From Toxonevra muliebris (taxonomy: Eukaryota > Arthropoda > Insecta > Diptera > Pallopteridae), in assembly GCA_963691655.1 (NCBI GenBank), contig OY829330.1:2852001-2916000 (forward strand): DNA of 64,000 bases. The letters run 5' to 3'. A program made the translations under genes and the position numbers. Numbering within the stretch: the stretch's first letter is position 1; the number at the start of each line of letters is the position of its first letter. Of this stretch, positions 22,435 through 34,164 are shown piece after piece. The notes beneath the pieces were generated by a model. That model was not told the origin of the DNA. It worked only from the letters and a program-made list of their open reading frames with translations, and ran no database searches.

Positions 22435-24083
22435 GGTTCTATTCGAATTCCCTCAACTACAGAATGCTTCCTTTCTTATGAGAGGGGAAACATTGCCATA
22501 TTTTTCACACAAAAACCAAGTGCTGCCAGGTTTTAATACGAAAATACATGCATTTTTTCGAGCTTTACTTTGTTTCTTAATTTTTTTGATGATTTTAAAT
22601 AAATAAATTTAATTAATGCAAAAGTTGTTTAAAATTGCAAAATATTGATTTTTGCATTTTATTTTCTGGCAATTGAAAAGATAAATAAAAACAAACTGAA
22701 TTGTAAAAGCAAAAAAAAATCAAACTCAATGGCTTTGTTTTCTTTTGTTTTTCTTCTACATATAGTTTACATATTTTTTGTTCATCGCGTGAACCTAAAA
22801 GAAAATGTTTTCTAGATTAATTTTGGGTCGCTTGAAAATCCAAGAAGTGTTTTCAAAAATTTGCATAAAATGTGATTTTTGGCTCTTTCTTCAGTTACTG
22901 GCGTAAATCTTGATAATGGTTGATGCAAGTAAAAAAACTGAACCATTCAAAAGGTATGTTCTTCTTAGCTGAAGGTTAAAATTAAATTAATTAATCTGCG
23001 ATTAAACTTGATCGGTTGAACGGTTCTTGATAAATCGTGCTCACAGATTTTGAAAATAACATTCACAAAAAATTTGATGTAAAAAACGAAATAGCCACCT
23101 CCAAAATTAATTGTTTAGGGAGAGACATCAGATAAGCAATGTCCACCTAATTTCGACATTAATTCCAAATAAAACAGGCATCATTTTTATTGTATTTATT
23201 TATTATGTTCAGTTATATTTTGTTTTTTTTTTTTTCAGCATTACTAAATATTTATATCATTTTTGCTTTATTTTCATTTAATTTTTCTGCTTTTGTTGGT
23301 TGATTTCTAGTAATGAGTATATGATGGTGCATTCTAAGTGCAAATTAAGCAAAAATTGTTTGTTTATTTTTTGTTTTGTTTTCAATTTTGTTGGTTTTTT
23401 TTCAATTTCCTGCTGTCAAATTATGCTAATCATAAATTTTTATCAGCTTATATATAAATATATATATATACTTTTTTTTTATATATGTATTTACATACAT
23501 ACATGTATATATTTGTTTCATATATGTATGTATTTGTTTCAAACTTAATTGATATTATTCTTTATGCATTTATTTCAAGTTAAAATGAAAAATTTTTGTT
23601 TTATATAAATTGCAAAAATGAGTTACATATGTTTTGTTTTAAGAATTACCTTATTTTTTGTAAAATAAATCAACTTTCTTTTAATATTTATGTATTTAAT
23701 AGGCTAATTATATATGTATGTATTGCATCAAGTACTTTGGTTGTTGCCTTTTTATTTTGGTTTTGTTTTATATCTACATATGTACTACACTCCAATACGT
23801 TAATAAACGTATGCCTAACATATATATGCATATGTACGCCCGATTCCGGCCCTAACACGCAAGGCAGTATTGTAGGTCGTTACACAAGGGCTGGAATTTC
23901 CAAAAACCCAGTATATTTTACTATTTAAAGATTGTAATTGAAAAGGTCTATATACGACAAGAAAATATCTTTGGACTTAAACAAAATTTAATCAAAAGAT
24001 AGTATTTTACTAATACAATAAAGATAAGAGTTTGCTATTTCTTCCCAAAACCATACCTTAAACAGAAATGTTTGCTACAAGTA
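22435..24083. other. Very AT-rich intergenic DNA
   Basis: T-rich sequence with ATAT/ATGT tracts at 23440-23540. Open frames here (23300-23548, 23596-23928) are low-complexity Phe/Ile/Tyr-rich translations and not credible proteins. Confidence 0.45.
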
Positions 24084-25008
24084 CACTGAGGGAAAAATGC
24101 TGTTATATCAAACGGAAAGGATATTAAACCAACAGATTTTGCTGTTAAATCCATCCAAAAGTGAACTCTGTTATATTAACAGACAATGTGCTGTTGCTGT
24201 TGCACCGCTTAGAAAAACAAAAGTACAAAATAGTAACTGCCAAAATTCTACACGGTATAGCCTAGTAGTCTAGTGCGCAAGCCAGCACGCAGCCACTTGT
24301 GGCTAAAGTTCAAGTCCCACAAATTTTTTTATATTTCAAAATCAAAAAAATTTTTTTTATTCTTAAATTATTTTTTTCTTTTTGTTTTTCGTTCAATTTA
24401 TTTTTTATTTAATATTATCGTTTTAAATTATTTTCTCTTGAACTGCTTTTTCCCAGGCTCGAACGTTGCCGAAAAACAACTGTGGCACATAACCAAATTT
24501 ACTTCCTATGGATTTTGTTTGTTTTACGCTTTCAATGTTTCAAGCACTAATTACTGTTTTTTACTCTTTGAGGCACATGATTTTAAAGAAAATAAAAACT
24601 CCAGTCGCGCAGATTTTTTTTTTGGTTATATATATAGCATTGACAACTGAATGAGAAACTGTAAACAAAATGTTAAACTATATGACTATAAGTAATTTCA
24701 ACTTTTCGAGGTGAGTTAAACTATATCCCACCGTGCATAAAAAACTAAGCAAAAATTGGGACAATTTTTACCCTACCTAACCTTAAGCAGTTAACTATGT
24801 AAGAGAGAGTAAGATACACAAATTTGTATTGGAGTTTCCATTAGCCCTGTCTGGCAGGGTTATGAATTAAATATTCAACAGAAGAGATGTTACGAAAATT
24901 GTCAATACGAAATAAAAACTGTTGTATCAAACAAATTGCGTTCAATACAACAGAATTTCTTAACAACGGTGATGTACTGTTAAAATCACAGTTTTTTGTT
25001 TCTCGGTG
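24084..25008. mobile_element. TA-flanked inverted-repeat element containing a tRNA-like SINE head
   Basis: The left end CACTGAGGGAAAAA and the right end TTTTTTGTTTCTCGGTG are inverted and each borders TA, as in Tc1/mariner-type MITEs. Near each end runs a segment rich in tgttatatcaa/ctgttgtatcaa words. At 24252-24320 is a tRNA-like stretch (box A tagcctagtag, box B GTTCAAGTCCC), probably a SINE inserted later. Confidence 0.45.
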
Positions 25009-25070
25009 TATATGCATGTATTTTGCCTTTCCTTATTCCTCTTCATCAGCTTCAATTCTATGTGAGAACA

Positions 25071-25492
25071 TACCCAACGGGCCCGATTCTCAGCAGCTCG
25101 CCTGAGGAGTATAAGGTCAGCACTTTTTGTTTTGTTAACGAACACTTGCTGCTGAAAAGCAATCGTTTCCGAATCAAACGACGACAATATCATCGTAATT
25201 TAAAATAACAAAACTGCTGACTCAAAGATTTAGTAAGAGGTCTTTTGAAGCATTTCGAAAAGAAGAAGAATATTGTGGAGCATAGCAGAAGAAAAAAGCA
25301 AACGAACTGCTAACGCAAAGATCTCGCGAGAGGACTTTCGAAGCACTCCAAAGGAAGCGTAAATGGAGTGCTTTTTTCCAATGATATGCAATGTTAAAAA
25401 CGTAATGGTGTGTCATACGGAGAGGAAGCGCCTGCAGCTGACTTGTCAACACTCTGAAAGGCCGTTTGGAGTGTTTTTTTCCCCGTTGGGTT
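25071..25492. repeat. Small inverted-end repeat
   Basis: The ends ACCCAACGGGSCC and its complement flank about 420 bases. Inside, ctcgcgagagg and gaagcactcc/ggagtgctt words form short palindromes. There is no coding potential. Support is limited to the short ends. Confidence 0.3.
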
Positions 25493-27001
25493 GATTATGC
25501 CGGATGATAATATTATAATATTTAGAAATCTTGCGAATTTCAACTAAATCGGTTAACGGACACACCCTCTTCCCATATAAGCTGAATCAAAAAATTGCAA
25601 TATCTCAAAATCTTTTGAAGTAATAATTATGCAGTGGCTACTGATACTGTAAGCATTTCCCCATACAAAACAAGCGCATAAAACAGGTCAAATTTGTTTC
25701 TTATTATTGTACAGGTATCTCTTGAAAGAAGAAATAAGTAAAAATTAGAGAGGACGTTTTTGGACGATTTTTTTAAAAGCTCTTTAAACTTTGGTTTTTT
25801 TTTTTGTGTTTTAAGATGGTGATTTTTCAAGTAATGGAACTTCAAAACGAAAAATGAAAATACATCAAAACTGGGTATGCCCTTAAAGAATAATACAAAT
25901 AAGATTGGGAAAAAATTTCATTATATTTAAAACTAAAAAAAAGTTACAGGAGTTAGAAGTGAACCTAGCAAAGTAGTCTTTGCTGCAAAAAAATATTGTT
26001 GCAAATGCTCGACTTTCAATACGTTTTTTATGGCAAAATAAAAGTAATTTCCAAAATCCTTTTTAAGTTTATCTAATTGAAGTATTTACAATTGAACTGC
26101 ATTCAAATATTATCAATATTCGAATTTGACTTTTTTGAATTGTTGCCACCTTCGTTACACTGTGAGACGTGTCGTAACATTGTTTTTCACTCAGTGTCTT
26201 TTTACTGTTTTTTTATTTGAATTTCGTGCTTTTACGCATTTGCTTTGACATATAGTGCTTTTTGGTTTCAAAAAGTTGACATCACTGGAGTTTACGTTTA
26301 GCATGATACCCGCGAGCATAGGCTTAAATACGACTGTTTATACATATTTTATACATTCATCAAATAGATAATAAGTATGTAATATGTGAGAAAACCAAAA
26401 TTTAAACAATTGTATTTCGCTTGTAATATACATAATGTCCTTCTTTGCCTAAAAACACAATCGGATGAATAACATAAAAGAAAACAAACATACTTTTTGG
26501 CTTTCTTGCTTTTATAATTTTTATTTAAATTTTAATTATTTATTTAATTTACATATGTAACAAATTTGCTTTTCAACAATTTTTGATAACAGTTAAAAAG
26601 AATTAAACTGTCAAAAAGCATTCAAATAAGAAAGTACATCTACTCTCAGCGTTGCAGTTGCGTTGATCGTATTTGTGATATAAAGCTTAAGGTCAAATTG
26701 TGTTTAACGTTTTGCGTCGGTTTTATTTTAAGGGGACATGTCCATTGCTCGAGTCGAGAAATGAAAACTTCAAAGTTGTATAAAAAAAAATACAATAGAC
26801 AGACATTTTTTTTAATTTGGTTCAATAGTTTTTCTGTAGATGGCGTCCAAAAAAAATAGCCATTTTAATCTGCGGGTGTTATAGAAGTCCTTCGGGTGCT
26901 TTTAAACAAAAAAAAATTGAAAATGTACATAATTTGATGTATGTAGACTATTCTGAAGTCGTAGTAGTAAAAAATTACCCTTTAGTAAAGCTTTAATTTC
27001 A
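25493..27001. other. Intergenic, no gene seen
   Basis: AT-rich DNA without recognisable domains, tRNA-like heads or strong repeats. Confidence 0.4.
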
Positions 27002-27042
27002 CAAACAAATTTGCAGGTCACACTTTCCATGTAAGAAGTTCA

Positions 27043-27700
27043 TTATTATTTATTATTATATGTTTACGAGAGGAACCCAAACAGGCAGGCACTGCGACCT
27101 AAAAGATCTTTTGTGCCAACCCTACTTATGACAAAAGATGTTCAGCTGAACTAATGAAAGCAAATAAGTCGTTTGCTAAAGAGGATTTTATTTTGTTAAT
27201 CGTAGGAAAAGATGTACCAAAGATTCCTCCTCTGAGCCGAGCCAAGGCCGTACATTCGCACAGAATGTGAGCTGTCGTTTCATCATTTTCTAGACAAAGA
27301 CGGCACTCTGTCTCATTGGGCAGACCTAATTTGTTTAGGGGATATCTGAGCACAAAGTGCCCAGACATATAGCCCACCAGCAGCCTAAGGTTGGATTTGG
27401 AGCAAGAGATGGGCTGATTGTGGGCAAGCGAAACGATAAGCGCTTTTGCCTGTCTTAAACCTGGAATAGACTTCCAGTAATCAAGCCATATTGCCTTAGA
27501 CCACTCCTCAACAATTAATTTCGTGGAGGCCCAGCCGACTCCACAGAACGAAGCGAGGCCAATGTACTAAGTCGTTGAACCCTCCCTAGCCAGTTCACCG
27601 GCAACCTCATTACCATCAATGTTACAATGGCTGGGTACCCAACAAAAGGTAACTTTGTTATGGGTAAACAAGCGTTGGAGACTCTCAAAGCATTCTTTTA
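27043..27700 (-). mobile_element. 5'-truncated I/LOA-like LINE (RNase H and zinc-motif end)
   Basis: On the minus strand, NKVTFCWVPSHCNIDGNEVAG (as two adjacent blocks) is the end of the RNase H domain. Downstream, PNETECRLCLENDETTAHILC is the Cys/His block typical of this LINE group. A stop and frame change lie between them. The 3' end is rich in TAA repeats at 27043-27065. Near-identical direct repeats of about 42 bases at 27002-27042 and 27701-27743 (three differences) flank it, an unusually long target duplication. Its 3' end matches the tail of SINE family B. Confidence 0.8.
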
Positions 27701-27832
27701 CCAAACAAATTTGCAGGAAACACTTTCCATGTAAGACGTTCATGTCATACTTCGATCTCATCTTTGCAAAAAAATTTTTTCCCTACTTACTTTCAGCCCA
27801 AAAGTGTGCAACATATTAAAAATAGTTTGGAA

Positions 27833-28290
27833 CATGGCAGAAGAATTAAGAAGGTAGATGCATTTTGATAAGTAAGAGGAACTTTGACAATTGGGAAAAC
27901 ATTTGTTTTGATACTATTCTTCTTTTTGAAACAGTGTTGCTTTTTCATAGTTCAATTATTAAGTGAGAATTTATAAGAAAATAATTTGAATACTATTGCA
28001 TGTAGAATTAGTTGCTGCTTTTTATATTATTTTTTTAACTCTTAACATGTTCAAAGTATTTGATAATAAGAAAAACAAAACTAAATAACATTATTTATAC
28101 TTTTTAAATTATAAATAAAATTTATAATTTAGTACTAAGTAATAAAGGTAGTATTAATAATCTACTACTAACGCTCTCTTTTGTACCCATTTCAAAAAAT
28201 GCATCTCTAAAATGTTCCTCTTACTTGTCAAAAATTCAAAATGGCTACTTTTTTAAAAATTGCATCTACCTCTAAATACTTCTACCATAC
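27833..28290 (-). repeat. MITE, about 450 bp, copy 2 (inverse of 17689-18137)
   Basis: It carries the same inverted ends (catggcagaagaattaagaag, split here by one variant base, and cttctaccata) and the same interior as copy 1 in reverse orientation, with small indels. It lies about 0.1 kb from the mariner element. Confidence 0.65.
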
Positions 28291-28397
28291 TTATATATCA
28301 GAAATGGTTGTGAATATTTTTGCTGTATTGAAAAAAACTGTGCACACTGTTGCATTTGTCAGTACTTTTGCCCATAAATTGTACAAGGCGTGAAGTA

Positions 28398-29631
28398 TTA
28401 GGATGAATGTATAAACTCGTATTTTATTGTGAAAAGTGATTATAAATTTATTCTTTAAAGTATTGTCCATCGTTAGCCACAACCTTTTCCCATGTTTCTG
28501 GTAGCATACGGATTCCGCGTCGAAACAACTCCTCATCTTTTGAGGCTATCCACGAATCGACCCATTTTTTGAGTTCTTCGAAAGAACGGAAGTGCTGTTC
28601 AGCCAGGCCATGTGAAATCGAATCAAGTGGTAATCAGAAGGAGCAATGTCTGGAGAATACGGCGGGTGGGGAAGCACTTCCCATTTCAGCGTTTCCAAGT
28701 ATGTTTTTACTTGCCTTGCAACATGCGGCCGAGCATTGTCGTGCTGAAGAATAACTTCGTCGTGTCTATTCTCATATTCTGGCCTCTTATCCTTTAATGC
28801 TCGGCTCAAACGCATCAGTTGTAGTCGGTAGCGGTCGCCAGTGATCGTTTCATTCGGTTTCAACAGCTCATAATACACGACACCTTTCATATCCCACCAA
28901 ATACACAGCATAAGCTTGGATCCATGGATGTTCGGCTTTGCCGTTGATGTTGATGCATGTCCGGGCGGTCCCCATGATTTTTTACGCTTTGGGTTATCGT
29001 AACGTATCCACTTTTCATCGCCAGTCACAATACGATGCAGAAAACCCTTTCTTTTCTGTCGTTCAATCAGCAGTTCACATGTGAAAAATCGTCGTTCGAC
29101 GACTCTCGGCTTCAATTCGTACGGCACCCAATTTCCTTGCTTTTGAATCATTCCCAATGCTTTTAATCGTTTAGAAATGGTTGATTGATCAACTCCTAAA
29201 GATTCTGCAAGTTCTTGTTGCGTTTGACATGAATCTTCTTCGAGTAATGCCTTCAATTCCCTTCACGTTCCGTGTCTTCAACATCAAAATCACCACTTTT
29301 GAAACGGGCATACCACACCTGACACATCCTAACGTCTATAGCAGAGTCAGGATAAGCTTCAGTGAGTGAACGATGTACTTCAGTTGCGGTTTTCTTTAAA
29401 TGGAAGAAGCAAATTAAAACTTCCCGCAAATGTTGTTTTGTTAGCACGAAATTCGACATTTTCAGCTATAGTAAAACACTTTTGTAAAATTATGAAAATT
29501 ATTTGACAGATCAATTCTTATAGTATTTTTGGCGCTTTTTGAGATAGAATAGCTGTCAATGTCAAAAAAATGGCGCGTATGATAGATATGAAGTTAGTCA
29601 CAATTACGAGTTTATACATTCATACTCCCAA
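28398..29631 (-). mobile_element. mariner transposon, complete ends, defective
   Basis: The element is 1234 bp, typical of mariner, bounded by TA on both sides (28396-28397 and 29632-29633). Inverted ends share ATGAATGTATAAACTCGT, with a 3-base difference nearer the tip. The transposase reads right to left within it. One stem of each end is intact, so mobilisation in trans by a related transposase would be possible in principle; this is inference. Confidence 0.85.
28450..29459 (-). pseudogene. mariner transposase, frameshifted
   Basis: ATG at 29459 begins the N-terminal helix-turn-helix part (KQHLREVLICFFHLKKTATE). A frameshift near 29256 moves the frame to the second DNA-binding part (LAESLGVDQSTISKRLKALG). 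The catalytic acids are visible in VTGDEKWIRYDN, LQHDNARPHV and SPDIAPSDYH, with 34 residues between the second and third, that is the mariner D,D34D signature. The WVPYELKP linker is present. A second frameshift near 28610 displaces the C-terminus, whose remnant (KWVDSW and ANDGQYF-like blocks) continues in another frame to about 28450. The protein cuts and joins DNA at TA sites when intact; here it is broken. Confidence 0.85.
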
Positions 29632-29800
29632 TATGTTATCACATCATGTGACGAGTGCAGAACGGATTCATTTTATTTTCTTCTTCTTTTCTTCTTTTAC
29701 TTCTTATTTTTTCTTATTTGTTTCTCGAAAATGATTCATTTTAACTGAAGCGGACATTCTTTACAACCCTAATTATAATCCAATCGTGATCTAAGGCTGA

Positions 29801-29945
29801 TGTTATTATTATTATTATATGAAGAAAAGACGACTCGAAAGTCAGGCACTGTGACTTATACGATCTATTGTACCAAAGCCCCAAGAAAGAAAGATAGATA
29901 AGAAACATACCCAAGCCGAGAATCGATCTCGCACTGAATGTTACT
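29801..29945 (-). mobile_element. SINE family B, 5'-truncated
   Basis: Minus-strand copy of the body and tail of the SINE at 19284, including gattctcggctt, the ctttggtacaatagatcg word and a TAA/TTA-repeat end. Most of the tRNA-like head is missing. Confidence 0.65.
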
Positions 29946-32064
29946 TAATAATTTTTATAAAAACATGATAATTCAATGGCCAAGTAACAAAATGGCGGAG
30001 CTTATTTTAATAGTTCGCAAATTTTAAAAAATATTTTTCTGCGTTTTTCATATATAAATGCAATATTTTTTGTATAATTTGTGGCTATTTCCACCAATAT
30101 TATCTCATTTTGTCATTATAATTATTTTCCATCCAATTCCATTCCAATTGTTGAATTTTCATTCACTCCAAAATACAATTAAATACTTTTTAATTGGAAA
30201 AACATAGTTGCAGATAAAAGTATTAAAAAAAACATTCAGCAAAAAACTGATAGTGTAACAGGGCATCAAACAAAACGATGAAAAGAGAGTAAAAATAGAA
30301 AACATTGACAGCAAAACATTGACCGTGTAACATCAGCCTAAGAGATTTTTAAGTCCTTACTCGTACACAGTGAGAAACAATTTTTGGTCATGTGTAATCT
30401 ATACATTTATTAGTGTAACAACAAGTTTATTCCAGAAGATCCAGAAGTGTTACGATATCAGATAAAATATCAATTTAAAGAGCTTGATGAGTAGGTTAGC
30501 CAAAAATTATCAGATTTAAAATCGGTTAAGCCAACTCCAAAATATTAGCGTCGGAAGTTTTTCAAAATTCGGTCATTGAATAAAGAATTGAATTCATCGT
30601 TGAAAAAATCATTGCTTAAGCGGTAGTAAATAATAAATAAGAGAAAGAGAGAAGACATGAGTAACGGCATCTGTCAGAATTATCTAACGTATTATTTGCA
30701 TACAAAAATAACAAAACAAACTCCAACGAGTAGCTTGGTTCTTTTTTGTTATGTCTTCCGCAAAAAATAGCCCCAGTTACTGGGGCCTTACCGACTAGTA
30801 AATATTTGTGATCAATTCCTTAATCAGATAGTTTTGGACTTTTTTTAATCTCAAGTCATTCGCAATGCACTCATGCCAATAAAAGTGATATCTATAAGTA
30901 CATTCAGAAACCGAAAAATAGTTACTTGAATATCGAAAGACCCGTAGAAGAGAAGCACCGTTGAAAATAGATTATAGCGATTTTCATCCCGGTTTTAAGA
31001 GCTTGTTCCGATGAATGTTGCAGTTGTCCTTTAAAAAAAATTAAAAGGCAATTGTTGGAAAAAATATATGCGTCGATAGAATCATAAATTAAATACGAAC
31101 GTTGTTCAAAAGTAATTATGAACTTAGTACTTTAGATAGAACAGTAGAAAAATATATATTCAGAATATTTTTAACCAGTAGATAATAAAATAGACTGGTT
31201 TCGTATTTCAGAATTAAAATTGATCTTTTAGAGGATTTTGTTGAATATATAGCATGATGATACCATGCTCCCCCGCTTTAAGGGACTGTTTGCGATTGGG
31301 TTATAAAGATAACCCATGCAGACGGTTATTCACCCCTATTGTATATCAGGGGTGAATAACCGTCCCAATCGGAGTACAGTTCGGTATGAAAATAGCAAAG
31401 TAGAATAAGGATTTAATCTAATAAAAAATGGTATTTACTTATAATAAGCATACATACAGTGACCATAGCTATAATAAATAATAACAGAGTCATAAAAAAA
31501 ATGCTTCATATCACGCAAACAATGCTTTTAGTGATATATATTTACATACAGTACCCGCTAGGTTATATAGACTCTTGTATATATGAACATCCAAACGAGT
31601 GAACAAAAAAAGTTCAACTTTTTTGTACACGAGGTTCTAAATAGTGAACAAGGCTAATCTCTATTATGTGAACAGTATTTTAATTTTACATGCTTTTATT
31701 TTCAAGTGCGGTTTTGTTTGTACCAATAAACATTATCCGATTTCAAAAATTCTTTTTGAATTATGTTTGTACTAGCAAGGAGCAATAACAGCGCTGCGAA
31801 ATTTGAAGAAATTTTAGGCCAACAAATTTTGAAAAATCTTAATTTATTGTACTTTCAAATTGCACCTTTCTGATTTAAAAAATTTGTTTACTGGATGTGT
31901 AGAAACTTAACTATGCTGATATATTTTAATTTGATGCCATCTTTGGCTGTTTTACATGTCCCATAAAAGCCCCTTTGTTTGCTCAATTTTGTAACATACT
32001 GTATATATTTGCGTTTTCGGTTTGAGTTTCGAAGAAAATATTCATAAATAATTTTTATGAAATT
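29946..32064. other. Intergenic, no supported gene
   Basis: AT-rich. A pair of inverted words (aataaccgtc and gacggttatt near 31322-31365, around ggggtgaataac repeats) makes a small hairpin. A stretch at 31553-31650 resembles the end of a pogo-like element (tacagtacccgctaggttat) but no partner end was found. Confidence 0.35.
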
Positions 32065-32228
32065 GGGTAGAAATTTCTGAAATGTAACCCCAAAACTCAA
32101 ACGCAAAATTTGAAATGTTACTATCACTGTTCCGGTGGTATTAGTGACTAAAAAACAAAATTAAAAAAAAAATTTGTAAAATATTATTTTTCTTGTTTGT
32201 TATAAACAATTAAACTTTTACATAGCTT
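32065..32228 (+). repeat. Left arm of a 5.9 kb spaced inverted repeat
   Basis: The sequence (gggtagaaatttctgaaatg through aattaaacttttacatag) is matched in inverse orientation by 37793-37960 with roughly 90 percent identity by eye. The pair encloses the disrupted copy 2 region. Confidence 0.65.
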
Positions 32229-32442
32229 TTTTTCAAATTGACATTTTTATTGAATGGCTTAATAAAAATTAACCATTCTTAGCTCAAATTAATTATAAAA
32301 GATGGCTTTACAAAATATTAAAAGTTATTAACATAAAACTTTTTAAATATTAGTAAAAAATCAGATTTTTATAAAAAAATGAATTTTTAACAATGTTCAG
32401 CGCCTCGCAAAAAAATTATTTTAAAATCATCATAACCGTTAC

Positions 32443-33083
32443 TTATCGACAGAAATTTTGGTGTAAAAAATCTCATGGCACTATATTAAGTCAAAAGTTA
32501 TGATTTCTTGTGGGTATAATCGCTCCAAGCGCAGCGTTCTATACTGATAACACAGTGCAACGAAATTTCAACATCTGCCTTATGCACGAGATTTACTAAC
32601 GGTTTTATAAAAATTTAGGGTCGCTGATTACGATTGCGTTCTCAGTTTTTCTCCATCACATCTAGTTCCTCCACAATTTGGATCTGAAGTCGGAAAAATG
32701 GGGTATTCAGGGGCTATTAAGAAATTTCTTTATTTCAACAGATACGAATTGGATGTCTGAAGCAAAATTGTTAACCGCAAAAAGATAAATAATTTTTGTG
32801 TATTCACTTTTCATCCGTCTCCTACCCTTCCATTTGAAAATGAGGGTTTAAACCCCCTTTATCGATAAATAGCTAATAAAACAAAAACCGTTGAGAAAAC
32901 TATTATGCTGCAAACATTTTTTCTTGTTAAAAACTATGAGGGGTCATAGAACATTGGAAATTAGAACAAGTAATTCTCGTGCATAAGGCAGATGATGAAA
33001 TTTCGTTGCACTGTGTTATCAGTATAGAATTTTTGACTTAATATAGTGCCATGAGATTTTTTACACCAAAATTTTTGTCGATA
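32443..33083. repeat. Foldback element, arms of 108-148 bp
   Basis: Positions 32443-32590 and 32976-33083 are near-perfect inverted copies (landmarks aaaatctcatggcactatat and ctgataacacagtgcaacga). The left arm carries an extra segment of about 40 bases at 32494-32536. The loop of about 385 bases has no coding potential. Confidence 0.7.
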
Positions 33084-33089
33084 ACACTG

Positions 33090-33496
33090 GAATACAAAAT
33101 TTCACTTTAAAAATATAACATGAACCAAAGTATGTTTTCTAAACTGAATCGAGGACGCTGAACACGATAATCATATTAATTTTTTTTTCTATGGGTAAGT
33201 TTCGAAATATGGCAAAATAACGGTTTTAGTTTTACTTACAGTCTAATATCTATTTACCTATAGTATCGACCCATCCAAGTTGTGTGTCATAGGAATTATA
33301 ATTATATTACACGTCTTATGTTGCTATGTTTGGTAAAATCGGATATAGATGTTGAAAGTTCAAAATTGCATCTTGGGAGGCATATTCGCACCTGATTTTT
33401 CGGAATTTATTTATCGTTGAATTAATGAATAAGGAATCAACTTTCAATTCACCGTAAATCAAACTTACCAATATCATTGTATTTTTCCAACATTAC
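33090..33496. mobile_element. Long-TIR element copy 2, left part
   Basis: Positions 33360-33496 repeat 16200-16336 almost base for base (ttgcatcttgggaggcatat through ttttccaacattac). The region 33090-33245 matches 17090-17215 inverted. The copy is interrupted at the ATTAC target by the BEL/Pao element and resumes at 36542. Confidence 0.65.
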
Positions 33497-33833
33497 TGTC
33501 TAAGCCATCTACTATTTTCTATTCTATTCTATTCTATTCTATTCTATTCTATTCCTTTCTATGTTTGGGCCCTTTCCCAACACTCCTTTTTTCCTATTTC
33601 TATTTCTTCCTTTTTCTCTCCTTACTGTATTTTCACCGCTCTATTCTGTTCTTTTCTTTATCCTTATTCTTATGAATATCTCTTAAGTGTCGGTCGCTAT
33701 CTTCCATAATTTTCTATTTTTATAATTTCAAATTTCGATTTTCATCTCAATAAACTTTATAAATTACTTTAAAAACCGAATTTCCACCGTGTTTTTTCAT
33801 TTCAAAAAATATAATTCATCTCCGAATTATACA
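33497..33833 (+). repeat. 5' LTR of the BEL/Pao element
   Basis: 337 bp, TG...CA ends. It carries six ATTCT units where the 3' LTR has two, then a C/T-rich stretch and a caataaactttataaa segment near 33747 that could serve in 3' end formation or as a promoter; its role is inferred. Confidence 0.9.
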
Positions 33834-34164
33834 TCTTTTTTTTTTTAATAATATAAATTTTTTTAAAAAATAATATGAGGTTAGTGTGGTGAAGTGATTT
33901 TTCAAATAACAAATAAAACGCTCAAGACACAAAACAATTAAAACGAGCAAAAATAAAACTAAAACAGTGAAAATAAATAAAAAACACTGAACTCAAAACT
34001 AGTCACAAGGAAAAGTAGCACCCATAAGAACTATAAGCCTTCCGCGCTTAGAGTTATGTGGAGATGTTCTGCTCTCAAAACTAGTCACTTCAGTCCGGTC
34101 ACACCTTCGACTTAATGAAGCTAGTTTATTCTTATGATGTGATTCATTTCCTCGAGCTCTTCGA

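Noticed and set aside
24252..24320. A functional tRNA gene
   Set aside because: It lacks a convincing clover-leaf; better explained as a SINE head.
23300..24650. Several plus-strand frames of 80-125 codons
   Set aside because: Phe/Tyr/Ile-rich translations of T-rich DNA, with TTG or ATG by chance and no splice or domain support.
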